64,000 bases of DNA from positions 19,151 through 83,150 of the forward strand of contig DJVA01000075.1 of the NCBI GenBank assembly GCA_002440705.1. Reading direction: 5' to 3'. The notes under the pieces are model-generated. The model saw nothing but the letters and a program-made list of their open reading frames with translations. It was not told the origin of the DNA and did no database searches. Below are positions 52,014-61,826 of the stretch, piece after piece. This stretch comes from Flavobacteriaceae bacterium UBA6268 (GTDB lineage: Bacteria; Bacteroidota; Bacteroidia; Flavobacteriales; Flavobacteriaceae). Position numbers and translations under genes: made by a program. Numbering within the stretch: the first letter of the stretch is position 1; the number at the start of each line of letters is the position of its first letter.

Positions 52014-54224
52014 ATGTCCCTCAAAAAGTTAGAACGAAGCCTTTCTTTAACTTCAGCAGTTGCCATCAGCATAGGTGGGATGCTTGGAAGTGGTATTTTT
52101 GTACTTCCTGGAGTTGCAGCTGCAAAAACCGGATCGTCCGTTTGGCTTGCCTATTTACTGGCGGCATTGTGCATTCTTCCAGCATCGCTTTCCAAGTCTG
52201 AATTGGCCACAGCTATGCCCACGTCCGGTGGGACCTATGTATACATCGAAAGAGCTTTCGGCCCCATATTCGGCACCATTTCCGGGATTGGGCTGTGGCT
52301 TTCACTACTTTTGAAAAGTTCTTTTGCACTGGTGGGCTTTGGTGCCTATTTTTCAGTTTTGGCCCATACCGATTTGGGATACACCAAATACATTGCCTTG
52401 GTGTTTTTGACCCTCATTTTACTTTTAAACATATTGGGAGTAAAAAAAGTAGGAAAGGTTCAGGTTATCATTGTTTCCATCAGCATCATAAGCCTTACGC
52501 TTGTCACTACCTTTGGATTGCCCAACGTAGACACCAATTTGCTACACCCCTTCTTGAATCATGGGAAAATGGGGCTTATTTCAACGGTTGCGTTTGTATA
52601 CATTTCCTATGCTGGCGTAACCAAGGTGGCTGCGATTGCTGGAGAAATAAAAAAACCAAATAAAAACCTACCTCGCGCCATGATACTATCACTGCTAATC
52701 ATGACGGTTATCTATGTTTTTGTTGCCTTTGTATTGGTTGGAAATATCCCCTTGGAGAACTTAAAATCCGATCTAAAACCCATTTATACCATAGCCCATA
52801 CCTTAGGCGGGAGGTATATTGGTATGGTCGCGGCTTTTGTTGGGGTCATTACACTATTGTCCATGGCCAATTCGGGGGTTTTGGCCTCTTCCCGTTTTCC
52901 TTTTGCCATGTCCAGGGATCGATTGTTGCCCAAGAACATGAGCCGCCTTCATGCGACACACCTTACCCCCGTGGTTACCATAGTGCTTACGTGTTTGGTC
53001 ATGGGCTTGGTAATCCTTTTTTTAAATGTTGAAAAAATTGCAAAACTGGCCAGTGCCTTCATGGTAATGATGTTTATTTTGGTGAATGCATGTGTCATCA
53101 TTTTACGGGAGACGTCAGCACAATGGTACAATCCGCCGTATCGATCCCCTGCGTATCCGTTTGTGCAACTTTTTGGTATTTTGAGCGGTATTGTACTGCT
53201 TATCTTATTGGGCTTGATGCCGTTCCTTTCAATTGTAGCCGTAACGGCTTTCGGTATTCTCATCTATTATTTTTTTGGAAAGAATGCCATGCGCACAGGC
53301 GTTTTGCGAAATTATGGCCACCGGCCAGCGCTTTATCTTTTCTACAAAAAAAGGTACCTTAAGGAAATGTCAAAAAAAGAACGCCGTCAATTACACCCTG
53401 ATAATTTTGATGGCAAACTAGCCTCCAAAGCGGGCGTGGTGGTTCCGTTGCTCGGCAATGAAAACTCTCCCGAAATGTTGGTCGAAATAGGAGCCGCCAT
53501 TAATAAAAAAGAAAAACTTCAAACCGTTAATATTACCGAAGTTCCCAACCAAGCTTTTTTAGAGGCATTTTTGGATGAGGACCCAAAAGTTACTTCGCTG
53601 GAACGCCGAATCTCTGCCTTGGCCGCTTCACGAACTATTGATCTGGATTTTGAAGCGGTCGTTACCCACGAAGTCTCCAATACCATACACGAATTGAGCA
53701 ACCAAACAGAATGTGACTGGTTGGTGATGGGCTGGAACGGCAAAGCGCACAGTGGTATTTTGGTAAGCAATCCTGTTGGTTGGCTGTTAACGCATATTGA
53801 TTCCGATTTTGCCTTGTTCAAGGACAATGGGGTACGCTACATTACCAAAGTTTTGTTGGCACTTCGTCCGGGGCGAAAGGACAAGAATTTTGTTGCGGTG
53901 GCCGATAGGATTTGCCAATTCTACGGAGCTTCGCTTACTCTTTTGCAAGTGGTTCCTGAAAACACTTCGGACGAAACCATTGAAAAAATGCAAGAATCCT
54001 CAGTGTTCTTATTACGAAAAGTAGTGTCCCCTTGCCATGTGCTTATTCAAAAAAACGACGATTCCATCGCTACGATTTCCAACCTTTCGGCCGGATTTGA
54101 CTTACTAATCCTTGGTACACCTCAAAAAGACAATTGGATTCGGGTACTGTTTGGAACAGGAAAAGATCGCTTTACCGAAAAGTCTGCCTGCTCGGTATTG
54201 CGTTTAACCATGAAAGATGATTAA
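52014..54224 (+). CDS. APC family amino acid permease with UspA-like C-terminal domains
   Basis: A 736-residue protein. The first 430 residues form about 12 helices with the APC signature SIGGMLGSGIFVLPGVAAAK at the start. The soluble remainder (about 460-736) resembles one or two universal-stress (UspA-type) domains, with strands such as NFVAVADRICQFYGASLTLL and the second-half FDLLILGTPQKD. The fusion suggests that transport is tuned by nucleotide or stress signals. The substrate cannot be predicted. It is followed after 56 bases by the antiporter gene. Confidence 0.88.
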   Translation: MSLKKLERSLSLTSAVAISIGGMLGSGIFVLPGVAAAKTGSSVWLAYLLAALCILPASLSKSELATAMPTSGGTYVYIERAFGPIFGTISGIGLWLSLLLKSSFALVGFGAYFSVLAHTDLGYTKYIALVFLTLILLLNILGVKKVGKVQVIIVSISIISLTLVTTFGLPNVDTNLLHPFLNHGKMGLISTVAFVYISYAGVTKVAAIAGEIKKPNKNLPRAMILSLLIMTVIYVFVAFVLVGNIPLENLKSDLKPIYTIAHTLGGRYIGMVAAFVGVITLLSMANSGVLASSRFPFAMSRDRLLPKNMSRLHATHLTPVVTIVLTCLVMGLVILFLNVEKIAKLASAFMVMMFILVNACVIILRETSAQWYNPPYRSPAYPFVQLFGILSGIVLLILLGLMPFLSIVAVTAFGILIYYFFGKNAMRTGVLRNYGHRPALYLFYKKRYLKEMSKKERRQLHPDNFDGKLASKAGVVVPLLGNENSPEMLVEIGAAINKKEKLQTVNITEVPNQAFLEAFLDEDPKVTSLERRISALAASRTIDLDFEAVVTHEVSNTIHELSNQTECDWLVMGWNGKAHSGILVSNPVGWLLTHIDSDFALFKDNGVRYITKVLLALRPGRKDKNFVAVADRICQFYGASLTLLQVVPENTSDETIEKMQESSVFLLRKVVSPCHVLIQKNDDSIATISNLSAGFDLLILGTPQKDNWIRVLFGTGKDRFTEKSACSVLRLTMKDD

Positions 54225-54280
54225 GGTTAATTCTGCAACATAATCCACATTTCTTAGTATTTTTAGGCAAAATTGAAACG

Positions 54281-56143
54281 ATGCTTGAACTTGCAGGGAT
54301 TATTATTTTAGGGATTTTGGCCCAATGGTTTGCTTGGAAATTCAAGATACCAGCTATTTTGCCTTTAATTTTGATTGGCTTGTTGGTGGGTCCGGTCGCA
54401 ACGTTCATTTCGGAAGACGGCCATCCATGGATACAACCCATTTGGGATGGCCATAGGGGGTTATTTCCGGGGGAAAACCTTTTTTACTTTGTTTCGCTTG
54501 CCATTGGCATCATCCTGTTTGAAGGCGGACTTACCTTAAAGCGCGGTGAAGTTACCAAAGTGGGACCAGTAATTGGGAAATTGATCAGTTTAGGCGCAGC
54601 CATTACGTTTTTGGGCGGAGGCTTGGCCGCACATTATATTTTTGGCCTCAACTGGCGCATTTCGTTTCTTTTTTCTTCGTTGATCATCGTTACTGGACCC
54701 ACGGTTATTTCACCCATTTTAAGAAATATTCCGCTTAAAAAGGACGTTTCCGCAGTTTTAAAATGGGAAGGTATTCTCATCGACCCTATTGGGGCGTTGG
54801 TTGCGGTATTGGTATTTGAATTTATAAGTATAGAGGGGGATGCGGGCTATTCCAAACAAGCGCTTATTGAATTTGGGAAGATTGTCCTCATTGGTTTTGC
54901 CTTTGGAATCTCGGGCGGATATGCACTGTATTTTGCCATAAAAAAACGATTGATCCCACATTACTTGATGAATGTCGTGGCACTTTCGGTAGTATTGATG
55001 GTTTTTGTGATAAGCGATTATTTTGCCCATGAATCTGGCCTGCTTTCAGTAGTGGTCATGGGGATGTTTTTGGGCAATAGCGACCTCCCAAGCCTCAAGG
55101 AACTCCTCTACTTCAAAGAATCGCTAAGTGTATTGCTAATTTCGATATTGTTTATTCTTTTGGCGGCCAACATTGCCGTCGATGATGCCCTGCTGGTTTA
55201 TAATTGGAAAGCAGCCCTTTTATTGGCGGTCGTTATTTTTGTGTTGCGTCCACTTTCCGTGTTTGCAAGTACCGTCAATTCTTCGCTCAAGTTCAACGAG
55301 AAGCTCTTTATTAGTTGGGTAGGCCCAAGGGGGATTGTGGCAGCAGGAATTGCGTCCCTTTTTGGAACCAAGTTGGTACAGCTCGGTTTTGACGGGGCCC
55401 AGTACATTACTCCATTGGTCTTTGCAGTGGTGCTGGTTACCGTACTTTTGAATGCCACAACAGCACGACTCTTTGCTTCGGTGGTGGGTGTCTTTTTGAA
55501 AACTTCGGAAGGAATCCTTATTGTTGGGGCATCAAAAGTGTCTAGGCTTATTGCCAGTTACCTCCAAAAAAACGGCAGGCATGTGGTCTTGGTCGATTCC
55601 AACCAAGCCAATGTTGCACAGGCGCAAGAGCTGAACCTGGAAGCGATTACGGCAAATATCTATGCTGAAGATTTGGCGGCCGACATTGAATTGAGCGACG
55701 TGGGCTACCTTTTGGCACTTACCGGTAGTCAAGAGGTAAACCGTCAGGCAATCAATAGGTTTGGAAAGATTTTTGGCGAAACGGGAACTTTCCGTTTGAT
55801 GTCTTCTGAAGAAAAGGAGTTGGGGGAAGAATTGAACCAAAAAGAACTTTTCTCGACAACACACGATTATGTATCCCTAGAGGAAGTAGCAAGAACCTAT
55901 CCTTCCATTCAGGAAATTCCCGTAAAATCTTCCCCACAATTTCTTAAAATGCTTTCTATAATTGAAAAGGATAACGACACTATTGCCCTTTTTCTGAAAA
56001 TGCCGAATGGCTTTTTGGAAATCATTGCCAACCCAAAGGAAATGGAGGTAAGGGATGGGTGCCTGTTGGTGTATCTTGGCAAACCGTTGGATATTGAGGA
56101 ATTGAACCAGGTAACCCGTGACAGAAAATCAGGGAAATCTTGA
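54281..56143 (+). CDS. Cation:proton antiporter with TrkA-N domain
   Basis: A 620-residue protein of the CPA1/CPA2 type: about 12 helices (residues 1-410) with FKIPAILPLILIGLLVGP and the conserved GPTVISPILRN motif, then a Rossmann-type TrkA-N domain starting GILIVGASKVSRLIASYLQK (about 408) that binds NAD(H) or nucleotides, and a small C-terminal domain. It would exchange Na+ or K+ for H+, gated by the soluble domain. It follows the permease, which also carries a cytosolic sensor-like tail. Confidence 0.88.
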   Translation: MLELAGIIILGILAQWFAWKFKIPAILPLILIGLLVGPVATFISEDGHPWIQPIWDGHRGLFPGENLFYFVSLAIGIILFEGGLTLKRGEVTKVGPVIGKLISLGAAITFLGGGLAAHYIFGLNWRISFLFSSLIIVTGPTVISPILRNIPLKKDVSAVLKWEGILIDPIGALVAVLVFEFISIEGDAGYSKQALIEFGKIVLIGFAFGISGGYALYFAIKKRLIPHYLMNVVALSVVLMVFVISDYFAHESGLLSVVVMGMFLGNSDLPSLKELLYFKESLSVLLISILFILLAANIAVDDALLVYNWKAALLLAVVIFVLRPLSVFASTVNSSLKFNEKLFISWVGPRGIVAAGIASLFGTKLVQLGFDGAQYITPLVFAVVLVTVLLNATTARLFASVVGVFLKTSEGILIVGASKVSRLIASYLQKNGRHVVLVDSNQANVAQAQELNLEAITANIYAEDLAADIELSDVGYLLALTGSQEVNRQAINRFGKIFGETGTFRLMSSEEKELGEELNQKELFSTTHDYVSLEEVARTYPSIQEIPVKSSPQFLKMLSIIEKDNDTIALFLKMPNGFLEIIANPKEMEVRDGCLLVYLGKPLDIEELNQVTRDRKSGKS

Positions 56144-56184
56144 AATAAAGCTTCCAAAGCAACGTTTTTCAACAAACTGTATTT

Positions 56185-56412
56185 ATGAAAAAAGCACTAT
56201 TCTTAATCGGTATCATGATGGTTGTTTCCTGTAAAAAGGACGACTCCCGTTCGTGTACTACGTGTAGTTCCCCAGAGACGGCAGCCTTTGAGATATGCAG
56301 GGAAAGTAATGGAAACGCTTCCGTAAATGGACAGGACACGGGCACTGATTACGATGTCTACATATCCGGACTTGAAGACGCGGGGGCTACTTGCGGCGGC
56401 GTTAGTCGTTAA
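56185..56412 (+). CDS. Small Cys-rich lipoprotein
   Basis: A 75-residue predicted lipoprotein I do not recognise. The signal peptide ends in the lipobox MVVSC (Cys16), followed by KKDD, which suggests outer-membrane sorting. The mature part holds four further Cys: C24 and C27 in a CTTC motif, C38 and C70. Disulfides or metal binding are possible. It starts 41 bases after the antiporter gene, and its last 11 bases overlap the 3' end of the converging lepA. Confidence 0.6.
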   Translation: MKKALFLIGIMMVVSCKKDDSRSCTTCSSPETAAFEICRESNGNASVNGQDTGTDYDVYISGLEDAGATCGGVSR

Positions 56413-58198
56413 GCTTCAAAACCGCCATGAAGGCTTCTTGTGGAATTTCGACATTTCCAACTGCGCGCATTCGCTTTTTACCTTTCTTTTGCTTCTCCAG
56501 CAACTTTCTTTTTCGGGAAATATCCCCTCCGTAACATTTAGCAGTAACATCCTTTCGCAAAGCCTTAACGGTTTCGCGGGCAATGATTTTGGCTCCGATG
56601 GCCGCTTGGATAGGAATGTCGAATTGTTGCCTTGGGATGAGTTCCCGAAGTTTTTCACACATTTTTTTTCCAATATCGTACGCATTGTCCTGATGTAAAA
56701 GGGCCGAAAGCGCATCAACAGTGTTGCCATTAAGGAGTACATCTACTTTAACCAGTTTGGATTGGCGCATCCCAATGGGCGAGTAGTCAAAGGAAGCATA
56801 GCCTTTGGAAACGGTTTTAAGCCGATCATAAAAATCAAATACAATCTCTGCCAGGGGCATGTCGAAATTTAGTTCAACCCTATTTTCAGTTAAATAGGTC
56901 TGATTGGTAATTTGTCCTCTTTTTTCGATACAAAGCGACATTACAGGACCCACAAAATCGGCTTTGGTGATGATACTTGCTTTGATGTATGGTTCTTCTA
57001 CCCGGTTAAGGGTGGAAGGGTCGGGCAAATCACTTGGATTGTTAACCAAAATAGGGGTTTCAGGATCCTTTGTGGTATATGCGTGATAGGATACGTTGGG
57101 CACCGTGGTAATCACAGTCATGTCGAATTCTCGCTCTAAGCGCTCTTGAATGATTTCCAGATGCAACATGCCCAAAAAACCACATCGAAATCCAAAGCCC
57201 AATGCTGCTGAACTTTCAGGTTGAAACACTAGGGAGGCATCGTTGAGTTGGAGTTTTTCCATGGAGCCGCGCAGCTCTTCGTAGTCTTCCGTATCAACCG
57301 GATAAATACCCGCAAAAACCATGGGTTTAACGTCCTCAAATCCTTCAATCATGTTGGTCGTGGGTGTTTTGGCGTCCGTAATGGTGTCCCCAACCTTAAC
57401 TTCACGGGCATCCTTAATCCCCGTAATTAGGTAACCCACGTCCCCAGTCTTAACGGAGGCTTTTGGCCATTGCTTAAGTTTAAGGGTTCCCACTTCATCT
57501 GCAAAATAGGATTTTCCTGTGGCCATGAATTTTATTTGCTGCCCCTTTTTGATTTCTCCATTAAAAATCCTGAAGTAGGTTTCTACTCCACGAAAAGGAT
57601 TGTAAACAGAATCGAAAATTAAAGCCTGCAAAGGTTCATCAGGATTTCCTTTGGGCGCAGGGATTCGTTCTACAATGGCATGGAGTATTTGATCGATCCC
57701 AATTCCGGTTTTTGCACTGGCAGGGATGATTTCCTCTGGCTTGCAGCCTAGAAGGTCAACAATATCGTCCGTAACCTCTTCGGGTTTGGCCGATGGAAGA
57801 TCTACTTTGTTAAGTATCGGGATAATTTCCAAGTCATTTTCTAAAGCCAAGTAGAGGTTTGAAATGGTCTGGGCCTGTATGCTTTGTGCAGCATCTACTA
57901 CCAAAAGCGCCCCTTCACAGGCGGCAATGGACCGCGACACTTCGTAAGAAAAATCCACGTGGCCCGGAGTATCGATTAGATTTAGAATATAAGGCACACC
58001 TTCATGCACATAGTCCATTTGAATGGCATGGCTTTTAATGGTAATTCCCCTTTCGCGCTCTAAGTCCATGTTGTCGAGCAACTGATCCTGTTTTTCGCGA
58101 TCGGTAACAGAGCCTGTGGCATCCAATAAGCGATCGGCCAAGGTGCTTTTGCCGTGGTCGATATGTGCAATGATGCAAAAATTTCGGATGTTCTTCAT
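56402..58198 (-). CDS. lepA: Elongation factor 4 (LepA)
   Basis: A 598-residue translational GTPase of normal length. [15 protein letters not shown] is the G1 motif, RGITIKSHA and [12 protein letters not shown] the G2 and G3 motifs, and [10 protein letters not shown] the G4. The C-terminal domain specific to LepA ends in [20 protein letters not shown]. It back-translocates or remodels stalled ribosomes. It has its own promoter upstream. Confidence 0.97.
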   Translation of the reverse strand: MKNIRNFCIIAHIDHGKSTLADRLLDATGSVTDREKQDQLLDNMDLERERGITIKSHAIQMDYVHEGVPYILNLIDTPGHVDFSYEVSRSIAACEGALLVVDAAQSIQAQTISNLYLALENDLEIIPILNKVDLPSAKPEEVTDDIVDLLGCKPEEIIPASAKTGIGIDQILHAIVERIPAPKGNPDEPLQALIFDSVYNPFRGVETYFRIFNGEIKKGQQIKFMATGKSYFADEVGTLKLKQWPKASVKTGDVGYLITGIKDAREVKVGDTITDAKTPTTNMIEGFEDVKPMVFAGIYPVDTEDYEELRGSMEKLQLNDASLVFQPESSAALGFGFRCGFLGMLHLEIIQERLEREFDMTVITTVPNVSYHAYTTKDPETPILVNNPSDLPDPSTLNRVEEPYIKASIITKADFVGPVMSLCIEKRGQITNQTYLTENRVELNFDMPLAEIVFDFYDRLKTVSKGYASFDYSPIGMRQSKLVKVDVLLNGNTVDALSALLHQDNAYDIGKKMCEKLRELIPRQQFDIPIQAAIGAKIIARETVKALRKDVTAKCYGGDISRKRKLLEKQKKGKKRMRAVGNVEIPQEAFMAVLKLND

Positions 58199-58227
58199 AT
58201 ACAGTGTTCGACAGTCATTTGAATTTG

Positions 58228-58235
58228 CAAATATA
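58228..58235 (-). promoter_or_regulatory. lepA -7 promoter element
   Basis: Minus-strand TATATTTG, ending 29 bases before the lepA start. No TTG is at the standard distance. Confidence 0.45.
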
Positions 58236-58395
58236 GACGAAAAACAAAGTTTTTGAGCATCTTGAATGTAGGAACTCTAAAATTTTACTTGTAAGAATTT
58301 TTCGATTGAAGGAAAAAGTAGATATTTGTTGGAGTAGTGTGACTTTCCTTAAAATTTAGTTGGGCACATCCAGCGGTGGATGGCAAAAAAGCATG

Positions 58396-60804
58396 ATGCG
58401 TTACAGACTTTTCACATTTTTTTTATTGCTTTGGTCAGTAGCCTTTAGCCAAGGCTATCAAATTAGTGCCAAAGTGGTGGATGAAACCGACGCCCCCATT
58501 TCATACGCTACCGTGCTGGTAAAAGAGGACGGCTCTGGGAGTATATTGATGGGCGCTATTACGGACGATAACGGAAGTTTTTTAGTTTCTGGGGTGCAGC
58601 AAGGAAAGGTTTCGGTAGAAATTTCGATGATTGGTTACGAAACCCAAGCCCTTTCAATAGAGCTTGACAAAAATATCCATTTGGGAATTATTACCTTAAG
58701 GACCGAATCGGAAACCTTGACGGAGGTTACGGTAATTGCAAAAAAACCGGTAATTAACAAAACGGCCGGTAAGCTCGTTTTTCAGGTTCAAAACACGTCT
58801 CTTTCAGTAGGAAATACCTATAATTTGCTTTCCAAAACCCCTGGGGTACTGGTAATGGGCGATAAGATAACCATCAAAAACCGGCCCACTACCCTCTACA
58901 TAAACGGTAGACGGATGTACTTGGCTTCCAACGAAATCACTGCGTACCTAAAAACCTTGGACGCCTCTACCATTCAATCGGTTGAGGTGATAACGAACCC
59001 TTCTGCCGAGTTTGATGCAGAGTCGGGAACCGTATTGAATATCATCACAACTTCAGCCACATACCCCGGATACAAAGGTTCGCTCAGCAGCACTTACGAG
59101 CAGGCGATATTTCCAAAATACCAATTGGGAACCTCCCATTTTTTCAAGAATCGATGGCTGAATCTGTATGGCAGTTATAGTTACAGTCCACGCACGGAAA
59201 ATAAAGATCAGCACTCTTACATTCGTTTTTTTGAAGAAGACGGGGTAAGTACGGCATCAGTTTGGGAAAGCGATTTTAGAAGAATCACAAAGAGCGTTGG
59301 ACATCAAGGCAACCTCACCATGGATTTTCAACTGGACCCAAAGAATAAACTAAATGTTACATCCAGTATATTCATTACCCCCAATAAAACCTTCGATAAC
59401 CTTCAGGACACAGAGATAGTTAATGCTCAAAATCAATTAGATTCGACTTTTGTAACCAAAAGCAACTTGAATGTGGACACCCAAAACCTCGTTTTTGGAA
59501 CCGAATACGAGACGCAATGGGGAAAAGATGAGAATACCCTGCGCTTGGGGGCGAATTATATTGCCTATAAAAATGATCAATTTCAGGAATTGCGCAGTGT
59601 CTATTCCTTCCCATCTATGGAACAATTCAGGGTAGTGCAGTTTCAAACCAACTCCAATCAAGAAACGGATATCATAACCGTCAACCTGGACATTTCCACT
59701 ATACTCGCCAACGGTCAATTAGATTTGGGAGCCAAGTATTCGACTATCGATACCCAATCCAGCTTGGACTTTTTTGACATCGGCAACAATGAAACACAAC
59801 CAAACCCATTACTTTCGGACGATTTTGATTATGTGGAGCGGATTGCTGCCAGCTATTTTAATTTTGAAAGGGGGTTCTCAACATGGAATTTTAAGATTGG
59901 CCTAAGAAGTGAATATACCAAGGTAGAGGGGACTTCCAACCGGTTGGGCTCTGTCAATACCCAAGAGTACTTCAAGCTTTTCCCGTCAGTGACTCTCGAA
60001 CACCAATGGGACGATAAAAATAACTGGGGCATTGCTTACGCCCGAAACATTCAAAGGCCCCGTTACCAGAGCCTCAATCCTTTCAGGTATTTTTTAAACG
60101 AAAACAACTTCAATGAAGGCAACCCCAATCTCGTGCCAGCTATTGAGGATAAAGTAACCCTTTCGTATGCCCACAATAACAAATGGTTTGTGGAATGTTA
60201 CTATGAAAACGTCACAAATTCATTGGAGATCCTCAATTTGCAGGATAATGCTGCTTTCACGTTGCGGCAGTTGGATACCAACATCCCCCGTAATTTTCAG
60301 TACAGCCTCGATATTGTTTACACAGCCCCTTTGAACGATTGGTGGTACACCAATTTGGTGACTTCCTCTTTTTATATGGAAAACGAATTCTTCGCAGTGG
60401 AAAGCAATCAAGAGCGCTACAGTAATTCAACCTACGGTTTTTTTGGGCAAAGCTATAACCAATTTACCCTCTCCAAGGACGGTACCCTTACATCGGATGT
60501 CACCTTGCTTTATATTTCTAACCTGATTTCCGGATCCTTGGACTACAACAATATATTCAAATTTTCAGTATCGTTGCAAAAAATGCTCTGGAACCGCAGG
60601 GCTCGAATCAATTGTGGAGTGGAAGATCTTTTCGATACCAACAACGTGGTGGTGGTCTCCCGTTACTTGAACCAAGACAATTCTTACTTTGCCATGCCCG
60701 AATCCCGTTTCTTCTATGTTGGCTTTCAATACAATTTAGGGAACTATACCTTAAGAGAAAATAAAAACACCATAAAAACCGTAGAAGGGGACCGACTGCA
60801 ATAA
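58396..60804 (+). CDS. TonB-receptor-like outer-membrane beta-barrel protein
   Basis: A protein of about 800 residues: signal peptide (LFTFFLLLWSVAFSQ), a carboxypeptidase-regulatory-like domain (about 20-100, YQISAKVVDETDAPISYATV), a plug region (about 110-220, IKNRPTTLYINGRRM), and a C-terminal 500-residue barrel with the terminal aromatic strand FYVGFQYNLGNY. This layout matches Bacteroidota OMP_b-brl_3 proteins related to SusC but without a SusD partner. The ligand is unknown. ATG at 58393 is an equally possible start; the frame is open 11 codons further upstream. Confidence 0.88.
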   Translation: MRYRLFTFFLLLWSVAFSQGYQISAKVVDETDAPISYATVLVKEDGSGSILMGAITDDNGSFLVSGVQQGKVSVEISMIGYETQALSIELDKNIHLGIITLRTESETLTEVTVIAKKPVINKTAGKLVFQVQNTSLSVGNTYNLLSKTPGVLVMGDKITIKNRPTTLYINGRRMYLASNEITAYLKTLDASTIQSVEVITNPSAEFDAESGTVLNIITTSATYPGYKGSLSSTYEQAIFPKYQLGTSHFFKNRWLNLYGSYSYSPRTENKDQHSYIRFFEEDGVSTASVWESDFRRITKSVGHQGNLTMDFQLDPKNKLNVTSSIFITPNKTFDNLQDTEIVNAQNQLDSTFVTKSNLNVDTQNLVFGTEYETQWGKDENTLRLGANYIAYKNDQFQELRSVYSFPSMEQFRVVQFQTNSNQETDIITVNLDISTILANGQLDLGAKYSTIDTQSSLDFFDIGNNETQPNPLLSDDFDYVERIAASYFNFERGFSTWNFKIGLRSEYTKVEGTSNRLGSVNTQEYFKLFPSVTLEHQWDDKNNWGIAYARNIQRPRYQSLNPFRYFLNENNFNEGNPNLVPAIEDKVTLSYAHNNKWFVECYYENVTNSLEILNLQDNAAFTLRQLDTNIPRNFQYSLDIVYTAPLNDWWYTNLVTSSFYMENEFFAVESNQERYSNSTYGFFGQSYNQFTLSKDGTLTSDVTLLYISNLISGSLDYNNIFKFSVSLQKMLWNRRARINCGVEDLFDTNNVVVVSRYLNQDNSYFAMPESRFFYVGFQYNLGNYTLRENKNTIKTVEGDRLQ

Positions 60805-60821
60805 CACGTTTATAATTTCAT

Positions 60822-60829
60822 TAATTTTG
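60822..60829 (+). promoter_or_regulatory. Possible leaderless promoter for the dus gene
   Basis: TAATTTTG ends four bases before the ATG at 60834. No TTG lies at the standard distance. If used, the mRNA would begin at or just before the start codon. Confidence 0.35.
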
Positions 60830-60833
60830 CCCC

Positions 60834-61826
60834 ATGGCGAAGATTGGAACTATAGACTTAGGAGATTTTCCGCTGTTGCTGGCTCCCATGGAGGACGTTA
60901 GCGATCCACCTTTTCGGGCGCTTTGCAAGGAACAGGGTGCCGACCTCGTATTCACCGAATTTATTTCCAGTGAAGGACTTATTCGTGACGCAGCTAAAAG
61001 TGTTATGAAATTGGACATTTACGAAAAGGAACGCCCCGTAGGAATTCAGATTTTTGGCGCGGTGCTGGATTCGATGTTACGAAGTGTTGAGATTGTGGAA
61101 GCCTCGGGCCCAGACATCATTGACATCAATTTTGGCTGCCCGGTCAAGAAAGTGGTTTCCAAAGGTGCCGGGGCAGGAATCTTAAAAGATATTGATTTAA
61201 TGGTTTCCCTTACCGAAGCCATGGTTAAACACACCAAACTGCCCATTACGGTGAAGACCCGCTTAGGATGGGACCACGACTCGATTAAAATTGTAGAAGT
61301 TGCCGAGAGGCTCCAAGATGTGGGCTGTCAGGCCATTTCCATTCATGGGAGGACCCGTGCACAAATGTATAAGGGCGAGGCGGACTGGGCCCCGATTGCG
61401 GAAGTAAAAAACAATTCGCGTATGCACATCCCCGTTTTTGGCAATGGCGATGTGAATACACCAGAAAGAGCCATGGAAATGCGGGACAAATACGGTTTGG
61501 ATGGAGCCATGATTGGTAGGGCCAGTATAGGATATCCGTGGTTTTTCAGGGAAGTAAAACACTTTTTTAATACCGGGAGCCATTTACCTCCCCCAAGCTT
61601 GAAAGAACGGGTGGAAGCTGCAAAAAGGCACCTTCAAATGGCGATAGAATGGAAAGGTGAAAAGTTGGGTGTGTTTGAAACCAGGAGGCACTACACGAAT
61701 TACTTCAAGGGGATTCCAAATTTTAAGGAGTACCGAACCAAAATGGTCTCCAGTGATGACTCTTCATTAGTTTTTGAAGCATTTGAAGAGGTTTTGGAGC
61801 AATTTGGAGACTTTGAGTTTGTCTAG
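60834..61826 (+). CDS. dusB: tRNA-dihydrouridine synthase (DusB type)
   Basis: A 330-residue FMN enzyme. LLLAPMEDVSDPPFRALCKE is the N-terminal signature, INFGCPVKKVVSKGAGAGIL contains the catalytic Cys, and SIHGRTRAQMYKGEADW and GNGDVNTPERA bind FMN and tRNA. It reduces uridines in the tRNA D-loop. The last four bases share stop codons with the converging permease gene (CTAG). The B subtype is from general resemblance. Confidence 0.92.
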   Translation: MAKIGTIDLGDFPLLLAPMEDVSDPPFRALCKEQGADLVFTEFISSEGLIRDAAKSVMKLDIYEKERPVGIQIFGAVLDSMLRSVEIVEASGPDIIDINFGCPVKKVVSKGAGAGILKDIDLMVSLTEAMVKHTKLPITVKTRLGWDHDSIKIVEVAERLQDVGCQAISIHGRTRAQMYKGEADWAPIAEVKNNSRMHIPVFGNGDVNTPERAMEMRDKYGLDGAMIGRASIGYPWFFREVKHFFNTGSHLPPPSLKERVEAAKRHLQMAIEWKGEKLGVFETRRHYTNYFKGIPNFKEYRTKMVSSDDSSLVFEAFEEVLEQFGDFEFV

